NCBI GenBank assembly: GCA_019022495.1
Contig: JAFEKR010000001.1
Location: forward strand, 5,704,001 to 5,768,000
Direction of reading: 5' to 3'
Length of the DNA: 64,000 bases
Origin: Epichloe hybrida
Taxonomy: Eukaryota > Ascomycota > Sordariomycetes > Hypocreales > Clavicipitaceae
The translations under genes were made by a program, and so were the position numbers. Below are positions 56,987 to 64,000 of this stretch, piece after piece. Numbering within the stretch: position 1 is the first letter of the stretch; each line of letters starts with the position of its first letter. The notes under the pieces are model-generated. The model saw nothing but the letters and a program-made list of their open reading frames with translations, made no database searches and was not told the origin of the DNA.

Positions 56987-58486
56987 TCATAATTCCATTG
57001 GCGTTCCCACTGCCGCTTCGCGGGCCCGTCGAAGCTCACCATTTCGTTCCTCATTTTCCTCTTTCAACCTTTCCTCCACTTCTTGTCTAATGGCACCAAG
57101 GTCCGGAGGAATAGCTTGCATTTGGACGCTTGGTGCAGCCTGGACAAACCGGAGTTGCTCTGAAACATGTTGTACAATCTCCTGTAAGCGCTTCTGAGAA
57201 TTGCGGTTCTGTCGTGGTTCACCCAAAATTTGCTCAAGTGTTGGAAAGAGAGTATCTTGCCTAAACTGATCACGCCAAGGGGTATGTTGTGGGAGCGAGG
57301 AGCTAATGTTGTCTTGACAACCTATTGCGATACTAGTTTCGTATGTCCAAGCACGAGCAACGTTACGAGGTGTGTAGCCTCCGCCGCCAAAAAGGATGAG
57401 CGGAAGTCCCACCTTCTTGCAGAATTCGACACAGGCTCCATGACCCTGGACTTGAAGATTGAATCGTCCGAGGCGATCGCCAGCGAGGGAGTCAGCACCG
57501 CACTGCAGTGCAATAGCGCTGGGACGGAACTTCTCGACGATTTTGCTAATGATTGAGTTGAAAAGCATGTCATACTGTTCATCAGTTATGCCATCATTCA
57601 GCGGAACGTTAACTGCGTGATGAGCACCAGGATTGTGCTCGTTCTTAGGCCCGTTGTCATCCAAAGCCCCAGTGCCGGGGAAGAAATTGGTGGGATCATA
57701 TTTGTGGAATGAGACAGTCATCACGCGGTCAGTAGAAAAAAAAGCCTCTTCGACGCCGTCTCCGTGATGCACGTCAATATCAATGTACAAAACCCGTGGA
57801 TAAAAGCGGAGCAGTTCAAGAATTGCCACGACGATGTCGTTGATATAGCAGAAACCCGATGCTTCAGCCCTTTTGGCATGGTGAAGGCCGCCACCCCAAG
57901 CTATTGCGATATCCGACTGGTTGGACGTGATCTTACGGGCCGCATCGAGTGCGCCGCCAGCTGACATGGAGCAATAGTCGTATAGCCCGTCAAACAAGGG
58001 ACAGTCGGACCCGCCCAAGTTGAATTTGAGATCGGGATTCTGGCTTTCCACATCCCGCGGTACCGGCTCCGGCAATACAGTACCGAGAAAATCGAGGTAG
58101 TCAGTAGAGTGAAAAGACGCCAACTCTTCGTACGTTGCAGCCCGAGAAATATAGTTATCCATAGCAAATGACATGCCATATGAATAGATCAGACTTTTCG
58201 ATAGTGTTAGGCGCCACGGCTTCATGGGATGCGTCATGCCGAAATGATGCTTTTCCATGTCTGGGTTGCAATGAAAGGAGACATTGTAGCCCTTTGGGCG
58301 AGTTATGCCTGATTCTTCGGCGAGACGCTTGCACTTGTTGTAGAACTTGGCATTATCCATCTCGCTGGCCTGGCCCAGAGGCGTGTTGCTGTACTGCTCG
58401 ACGATTACATCGTCGTTATCGACATCAAGTTTGTGCGGCAAGTAATTTGGTTTCGGAACTCGAAACCGGTATGGATTGATATCCAT
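56987..58486 (-). CDS. hos2: Class I histone deacetylase Hos2 (HosA/HDF1 type)
   Basis: Single exon, 499 residues. After a ~70-residue extension, the deacetylase domain runs from HFGMTHPMKPWRLTL to about residue 400. Catalytic and zinc-binding stretches are present: GGLHHAKRAEASGFCYINDIV, YIDIDVHHGDGVEEAF, HKYDPTNFFPGTG and FGGGGYTPRNVARAW. HPMKPWRL, LYDYCS and the late QAAPSVQMQ favour Hos2 over Rpd3. Hos2 is the catalytic subunit of the Set3 complex, deacetylating H3/H4 in transcribed regions; in Fusarium and Magnaporthe the orthologue affects conidiation and virulence. The ~70 C-terminal residues form a charged helix. The upstream sequence up to the decayed MULE copy should contain its promoter. 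Confidence 0.95.
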   Translation of the reverse strand: MDINPYRFRVPKPNYLPHKLDVDNDDVIVEQYSNTPLGQASEMDNAKFYNKCKRLAEESGITRPKGYNVSFHCNPDMEKHHFGMTHPMKPWRLTLSKSLIYSYGMSFAMDNYISRAATYEELASFHSTDYLDFLGTVLPEPVPRDVESQNPDLKFNLGGSDCPLFDGLYDYCSMSAGGALDAARKITSNQSDIAIAWGGGLHHAKRAEASGFCYINDIVVAILELLRFYPRVLYIDIDVHHGDGVEEAFFSTDRVMTVSFHKYDPTNFFPGTGALDDNGPKNEHNPGAHHAVNVPLNDGITDEQYDMLFNSIISKIVEKFRPSAIALQCGADSLAGDRLGRFNLQVQGHGACVEFCKKVGLPLILFGGGGYTPRNVARAWTYETSIAIGCQDNISSSLPQHTPWRDQFRQDTLFPTLEQILGEPRQNRNSQKRLQEIVQHVSEQLRFVQAAPSVQMQAIPPDLGAIRQEVEERLKEENEERNGELRRAREAAVGTPMEL

Positions 58487-60207
58487 GATGACACCCTAGG
58501 ACAGAGGCAAAAACGATAGCCAGAAGGAGCTGGTGACAGGGCCTGGAGCTGATGTTCGTCGTATGTTTATGGTTTGCGTGCCACTTTGTCATTAGAGAGG
58601 AGCCAAATAGGACCCCGGGTTTTGCAACGAAGTTAAAACGAGCTTGCTGACAACTACACAATATGTTGATGCGAGGTATTAGTCTGGGGGCCTTGACCAG
58701 CAGCTCGACTGGTTCAACCCGATTGGCGTGGAAAACTGCTAGGAAGAGCGAGAGGCAGCCTAAGCCTATTCCGGCGGGGCATCACTAATAAGTCCTTTCC
58801 CTGCGTCCCATGCTGCCACTTGAGCAAGCAAGTGAGCGCGCAGTAGCAAAAACCAAATGCGCAGTATTAGTAACTAAGGCCTAAACCGGAAGAGGTTACT
58901 CTATACCTGTTCTATGAGGAAAGATATATATTATAGTTTATATTTTCAAGCAAGACCTTTTTCAGTTAGCGTCCCTCGTACGTGTATGTGTTATATGTTT
59001 AAAAAAAAAAAAAAAAAAGGGGAAAAAACCATAGAAATACCTCTACAGAGAATAATCATCATATAGAAGGTACCTCTCTCGTTTTAAGGTAAGCTAATTT
59101 CATCAAACCAGTTAGTTGGCTGTCATTGGCCTTCAAATCTCTCCCACATCCCGTCCGAGCTACTCACTCCACACAATTTCCTGTTGCAGACCACTCAGTA
59201 TCAACTTCCCTTCCTTCAACAAGGCAGTGAGTGCCCTTTGCTGCGAGGTAACTATCATACTGAAAGAACCGTCAAACGGCTTCGACCATTTTCGCCGAGG
59301 GGCGATATTTCCTGCAATTCGATACCTTCTATTTGGTGAGTGCTTGCGATCGAACTTTCATCATTGTTCTGTTTCCAAGTCGCACTTTGCACCTTGACGT
59401 TTGTCTCTGAGTGAGTGGCCTTGCATTCCGGGCACTGGCCCTGTGCTTGATTTATTTGAGCACATAGTCGATCCCTTCCCGTCAATGAGCAGGATGTTGA
59501 CCCGTGCAGACACTGCCATTCGGATTGTATTGCTGTCGGTCGCCCTGTTCATCCTCGGCATTCTTGCTGCGAGATGCGTGCGGGACCGGATTATTAGATC
59601 CGCAGTACGGAGCAGTAGTCAGCGAGCAGCTGTAGCAGCGGGCAGCAGGCAGCGGGCCAACCTTGCAGTTGGCAGGCAGTTGGCAGGCAGTTGGCAGGCA
59701 AGTTGAGTCATGGATCATGGAGGCGTCTGGAGCGTCTGGTTGATGAACTGGCACAAGTGGCCTGGTCCTCCTTCCAAGGCGGCTATGCGACAAGTGACCC
59801 AACAAGGCAAATTTAGCCAAGCCGCTTCATCAGCCTTTTTTTTTTTAATATTTATTACCTCAGCCTCAAACTCTTCTCGTACAACTGACGCGCCGCGCCT
59901 ACGTTTTACATATTTTGATTTCACCTCTTTTTGTTTGTTCTTCAAGCATCAGTCTGCTGCTTACGTTTTAGTATTAAATTGTTTCCTTTGCATTCTGCCG
60001 CTACTCGCACAATTTTCTACGCTTGTCCAGCACTTTCTTTACACGCACGACTGGTAGTTTCAACAGCGCCGACTGAGACGCGGCAACGCGCGACGCAACG
60101 CCTGCATTCCGAGCCTTACTTCGTTATTCCCCCAACAAGAGGCTCTAACAAAGCGCGCATTGACGGCGGTCGCCGAGAGGGAAACCAAGAACACCTAAAT
60201 TAACATC
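58487..60207. other. Divergent intergenic region with repeat remnants
   Basis: This should hold the promoters of hos2 and the ING gene. It contains a decayed relative of the Mutator-like MITE (58841-59098), an A18 run near 59000, an 11-bp minisatellite (CAGTTGGCAGG units, about 59660-59705) and a T11 run near 59838. Confidence 0.45.
58841..59098. mobile_element. Decayed relative of the Mutator-like MITE
   Basis: The left part (GCAGTATTAGTAACTAAGGCCTAAACCGGAAGAGGT) matches the left arm of the 53244-53612 element, and the right part (GGTACCTCTCTCGTTTTAAGG) matches its right arm, in inverted order. Outer ends and target duplication can no longer be recognised. Confidence 0.6.
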
Positions 60208-61533
60208 ATGCCCAGGGACGATCTTTCCATCGACTTCGTCAGGAGGATGCCCCAAACTGAGCCGCTCGACCCTGGGTTGATCCTAGACAATTGGATCAAC
60301 CGGGTTCAGAATTTACCCGAAGAAATTCGCTTCATACACGAGGAAATCACCGACAAGGATCGCCAGTATAACGAGTGCATTCACATGATTGAAGATCGTG
60401 ATGGCAAAATCCAGAAATGGATCAAGTCTAACGGCAGCCACGAGCCAAACCCGAAGGAAGATCTGTTACGCGCTCAAATTCGCGACAACTTTGCAAAAGC
60501 CGACAAGCTTGCACAGGATAAAATAGCTTTAACGCAGAAGCTTCAGCTCACTATGGACAAGCACTTGAGGAGTGTCGACCTTCAAATAAAACTGCTCTAT
60601 GATCGTGCCGAACCTGGATTCACGGACCCGGATGAAGTCCCGTCACTGTTACGTGCCAGCGCCGCCAACCACACTGCTCCATCTCTACGAGCCATCAATC
60701 CCTCTGCCAGCATAACAGCGGCAGGGCCTCCAGCTGCCATGCTTGCGACCTCACACAGCAATCCAGCGACCACACGATTGCCCGCGCACCCGCACATTCG
60801 ACATGCCCAAGCTCAACAGACCGGAACACAACACGCTGCTTCGGCACCAGCCACCCCAGCAGCCAGCATGATCTTGAGCAGACAGCGCGAGAACTCGGCG
60901 GGTCCAGCGACAAAGCGTGGCCCTCGAGCAAACACGGGTTCGGGAAATGTGCCGAGCGCATCGAGTGGCCTCGCGAGGCACTCGTCTCTTGGGCCCGGTA
61001 CTCCAAAGAATTCAGTCGCCTCTGGTGTTGGTGGTCCAGTCAGAGCCGGTAGTGCTGGTCCTCGGTCAGGTTCTGTCAAGACAAGCTCAAATGCAGGAAG
61101 CAGGCGAGGGACACCAACGGCGGGATCGCGGAAGAAACCCCCTAACAAATCTTCCCTGTCGCGGGTGAAAAAAGCCTCAGCACGAAACTCACCAGCCTCC
61201 ACCGCAGACAGCGATCTTTCAGAAGCAGAAAGCATAAGTGGCGAGGAAGAGGATGGTGTGGATGCTCGATCAAGAGGGACCCCCACAGGAGATGCGAAGG
61301 ATGCAGATGGCGACAGAGCCATCGTAGACGCCGATGACGACGAAGAGGGCGGTGACGACAAGAAGTACTGTCTGTGCCATAATGTAAGCTATGGCGATAT
61401 GGTCGCTTGTGACAACGACAATTGCCCTTACGAGTGGTTCCACTGGTCATGTGTTGGGTTAAAGAGCGAACCTAACGGCACCTGGTACTGTCCTGTGTGC
61501 ACAGAAAAGAAGAATCAACAGAAAACAAAGTAA
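60208..61533 (+). CDS. ING-family PHD-finger protein (Yng2/Fng1-like)
   Basis: Single exon, 441 residues from the ATG at 60208. The ING N-terminal helix domain spans about residues 15-130 ([22 protein letters not shown]). A long Ala/Ser/Pro/Gly-rich, positively charged linker follows, then an acidic stretch, and a C-terminal PHD finger at about 387-435 ([20 protein letters not shown]...WFHWSCVGL...WYCPVC) with all zinc ligands. The D-N-C-P-Y-E-W form resembles Yng2 more than Pho23. Yng2 is a NuA4 acetyltransferase subunit reading H3K4me3. It is convergent with hpm1, 315 bp apart, and divergent from the hos2 deacetylase gene, so two opposing histone-modifying activities share one intergenic region. 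Confidence 0.92.
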   Translation: MPRDDLSIDFVRRMPQTEPLDPGLILDNWINRVQNLPEEIRFIHEEITDKDRQYNECIHMIEDRDGKIQKWIKSNGSHEPNPKEDLLRAQIRDNFAKADKLAQDKIALTQKLQLTMDKHLRSVDLQIKLLYDRAEPGFTDPDEVPSLLRASAANHTAPSLRAINPSASITAAGPPAAMLATSHSNPATTRLPAHPHIRHAQAQQTGTQHAASAPATPAASMILSRQRENSAGPATKRGPRANTGSGNVPSASSGLARHSSLGPGTPKNSVASGVGGPVRAGSAGPRSGSVKTSSNAGSRRGTPTAGSRKKPPNKSSLSRVKKASARNSPASTADSDLSEAESISGEEEDGVDARSRGTPTGDAKDADGDRAIVDADDDEEGGDDKKYCLCHNVSYGDMVACDNDNCPYEWFHWSCVGLKSEPNGTWYCPVCTEKKNQQKTK

Positions 61534-61848
61534 GGATGGACACTGCTATGGGGGGTTCTATTTGGTTGAGAACGAATAGTCGCACTGTTGAATGTAAGGA
61601 AGTCATGGTTGTATTGGACAGCATCACAACATACTTGGCGTTTAGGAGTACTAGCGGAATATACCCGGCGTCTTATTGTTGCATCTCTCTGACTATTTAG
61701 GAAACAACAATTAACAGATGAATCTATGACGTACGCAGCTCTTATCTTGCGTCGTGACTGAGTTATATTGACTGCACATTGGGTGCAAGGCGCGAGGGCA
61801 CAGGCGGCACAGGCGGCACTGCATGGCTGGGCAAAGGCATTTCCTGGT
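61534..61848. other. Short convergent intergenic region
   Basis: 315 bp between the stops of the ING gene and hpm1; no feature beyond 3' ends is expected. Confidence 0.4.
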
Positions 61849-63155
61849 TTATTTCGAACGGAAGCAGTGAACGACTCCTCTTCTGACACCTTCCGTCTCC
61901 TCTCTTAGTGTGGCGACAACCGCGCCCCTAGTTTGCATGTTCATAACAAAATCATCCAGAGAGCCCCCGACACCAAAATAAAGCTTCTTAGCCGCTACCC
62001 ATACTGAAGCATCCGCAGAGAATATTCTTGCTTCGCGTTCTAGCACAGACCACACCATTTCCGTGAATGATTGTAAAGCGAACGGAGAATATATTGTTTC
62101 AGCCCCCAAGAGGAGGGAGAGCGATGGTGCATCTGTTTTACCTCGAATCGATGCATGGGGCAGCGAGTAAAGGAGCTCAATGAAGTCAGGAGACCAACCA
62201 CCTGATATAAACGAAAAATGAAAGTCGTGGCTGCATAGATATGTGCAAAAGCCATCGAGGACATCGGGGTTCAACTCCAGTTCGCCCTCTAGTGAAAAGG
62301 CATCTTGGAGAGCGGGAAGGGTGTGTTGGTGATACAAAGCCCATGAGAGGATGAAATTGGGCAAGGTAACAAGTCGGAGTACACTGGGATTGTAATCGGC
62401 GAGAATGAAGGAAAAGCTTTGGTGGTTGGAGTTCGATGCAGTCTTCGCCATGGTCCACTGGAACATGGCCAGCGACGGCAAGGCTGTTCCACAACCCAGC
62501 TTGAAAATCACGTAGTTAGTCAAAAATACATCCATCTCAAGAGAGCAGAGCGCTGATCGTTGCCATTAACTGCACGCCGTGCAAGAGGATGCGCTGCGCG
62601 CCGCAGTCAATCGCCGTGGTCATTGAGCCTTCGGCCTTCGGGTATCGAATACTCGACATCTTTCCCTCGACGTACCTCAATGATGCGGGCAGACTTGTTC
62701 TGCCACGAATTTGGATGGCTCTCCGCGGACAGGACCTTGACCAGATCGACACTACTCTCCCAGCTCTTGAAACCACCTTCGTAAACACCAGTTTTGACAT
62801 CGTGATCACCCAGTTCCCCATCTAGACACCCTTCCTCATTTTCTGCCTCTGCCATCAGCTGCACCCTGACGTCCCAAAGTTCGCGACGGGGAAGCTTCAA
62901 TGTCTGTCCATCGTCGAGGCATACATCCAAGATGCTGTACGCGATCTTGGATGGCATGCTAGAAAGCATCGAGTCCAGGCCATGTTGCACCGGTGGAAGC
63001 TGCGGCTTTCCCGGGATAGGAAATGCGCTGGCTTCAGATGTTCTATGCCCAAAAGTTTGTGGTTGAAGCTGCTTCTCTTGAGGGCCAGACGAGACCTGAA
63101 GTCCTGGGTCGATGTCTATGTCGTCCCCAGAGAAACTGAAAGAGAACGGCATCAT
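61849..63155 (-). CDS. hpm1: Protein-histidine N-methyltransferase (Hpm1/METTL18)
   Basis: Two exons, complement(join(61849..62499,62676..63155)), give 376 residues, matching yeast Hpm1 in length. The 176-nt intron has donor GTACGT and a GACTAAC branch site near its 3' end. The splice joins SARIIE to LGCGTALPSLAMFQW, restoring the SAM-binding motif I. Later blocks include ADYNPSVLRLVTLPNF and LLLGAETIYSP. In yeast Hpm1 methylates a histidine of ribosomal protein Rpl3 in the cytosol. The N-terminal ~70 residues are Pro/Gln/Ser-rich and variable. Met-Met at the start leaves 63155 or 63152 as first codon. Divergent from the SDHAF3 gene, 296 bp apart. Confidence 0.93.
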
Positions 63156-63451
63156 GTAAAATAACCCAGAGAGTTTCCCACCACAGCCTGTCTTTCAGCC
63201 ACGCCTCAAATGTTACACGCAATGGGGTCGATTCGACTACTTCATGCTCAAGTTGATTCAAGTGGGATGAAGTTTGTGCATGTGGCAGTCGCATGTGGGG
63301 CCGACTCCCATCTTGGTGTGTCTCGGACAACCTTTTCATCAGCAAAGCCAGTCCCAAAAGACTCAGCGCAGACTGATCTCCACGCTCCACAGCCTGTGAC
63401 CATCATCTAGCTAGCACCTCAGACTGCAGACGTGGTGCCTGTGTTGTCATT
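63156..63451. promoter_or_regulatory. Divergent promoter, hpm1 and SDHAF3
   Basis: Only 296 bp separate the two divergent start codons, so this must hold both promoters. No clear TATA box is visible. Confidence 0.4.
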
Positions 63452-63983
63452 ATGCGCCCTTCATTCTCCATGTTGGCTGCCGCAGCGGCGGAAAATGGCT
63501 TGCGACAGACCAACATGGCTCTGCTCCCGCCAATCCCCTTGTACAGACGACTGCTGCGAGCTCATAGAAAGCACCTGCCTTTCGAGATGCGCGTATTGGG
63601 TGACGAATATATCAAGGCCGAGTTCAGGCTCCATCGGAAGGTGGAAAACCGAGCCCATTTGGTACGTGAATGGAGGCCGTCTGCTGTCCGTGGCATTGTC
63701 CCATGGAGGCCAATCCTTATGATGCCAGGTGCTAACTCCCTCTCGTATTTTTTGCCACCAGATTGGATTTCTCAGTGAATGGCAACTGTATGCGCAGAAA
63801 ATCGAGGGTGATTCTTGGGTTGGCGAGAAGATCGATGAGGTAAAGCTTCAAAGGATGAGTGGTAAGTTTGTCAATTTGGAAAGTTGAATGAGTATCACTG
63901 ACGATCACTCCATAGATGAGCAGATTCACCAGCTTTATGACTTATTGCAGGCGATACAAAGCCGCAGCAAGGATGGCTCGTAA
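63452..63983 (+). CDS. sdh7: Succinate dehydrogenase assembly factor 3 (SDHAF3/Sdh7, ACN9)
   Basis: Three exons, join(63452..63661,63762..63861,63916..63983), give 125 residues. Exon 1 has a short Arg/Ala N-terminus and the LYR motif in PLYRRLLRAHRKHLP, followed by LGDEYIKAEFRLHRKVENRAHL. Exon 2 continues IGFLSEWQLYAQKIEG, the typical ACN9 block, and exon 3 finishes DEQIHQLYDLLQAI. Frame holds at both junctions. The factor acts in the mitochondrial matrix, protecting and helping insert the iron-sulfur subunit Sdh2 of complex II. The stop at 63981-63983 is only 17 bases from the window end. Confidence 0.96.
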
Positions 63984-64000
63984 GATGTATAACGCGATTT

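Overview
The window is nuclear DNA from a filamentous ascomycete, most likely a Sordariomycete of the Hypocreales. The basis is protein similarity recognised by eye (enolase, Hos2, Crz1, AOX, DGAT2, SUN family), short 50-110 nt introns with GTRAGT-like donors and RCTRAY branch sites, and a copia retrotransposon carrying heavy C-to-T/G-to-A change typical of repeat-induced point mutation (RIP). The species cannot be named from the sequence alone.

Layout, left to right. Positions 1-256 hold the 3' end of a proteasome chaperone gene (Nas6/PSMD10 type). At 365-9728 are two minus-strand genes: a TMF-type Golgi coiled-coil protein and an unrecognised 1864-residue protein built of W-G/W-D motifs beside lysine clusters. 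After a 4 kb gene-free stretch comes the calcineurin-responsive factor Crz1 (minus), then an unrecognised basic nuclear-type protein (plus), alternative oxidase (minus) and a 13-exon arginyl-tRNA synthetase (minus) that starts with a mitochondrial-type leader. Next are eIF3j (plus), MDM31 (minus) and the ribosome-biogenesis KH protein PNO1 (plus). Positions 30852-36287 are one complete but RIP-destroyed Ty1/copia element (minus strand) with 231-bp LTRs and a 5-bp target duplication. It sits 658 bp upstream of enolase (plus). Enolase is followed by a Bub1/Mad3-type checkpoint kinase (plus), APN1 endonuclease IV (minus), DGAT2 (minus) and a C2H2 transcription factor (minus) bracketed by two inverted copies of a pogo/Fot1-type MITE. 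A 4.7 kb repeat-rich stretch holds a Mutator-like MITE with a 9-bp target duplication and a second foldback element. The last genes are a SUN-family wall protein (plus), the Hos2 deacetylase (minus), a Yng2-type ING/PHD protein (plus), the histidine methyltransferase Hpm1 (minus) and the succinate dehydrogenase assembly factor SDHAF3 (plus).

The genes are mainly housekeeping and show no obvious biosynthetic cluster. Themes shared by neighbours are mitochondria (AOX, ArgRS leader, MDM31, SDHAF3), ribosome and translation (ArgRS, eIF3j, PNO1, and Hpm1, whose yeast homologue modifies a ribosomal protein) and chromatin (Hos2, Yng2). I joined exons by hand. Every multi-exon model below keeps frame across all junctions, and several predict tiny exons, GC-AG introns or in-frame introns that simple ORF calling misses.
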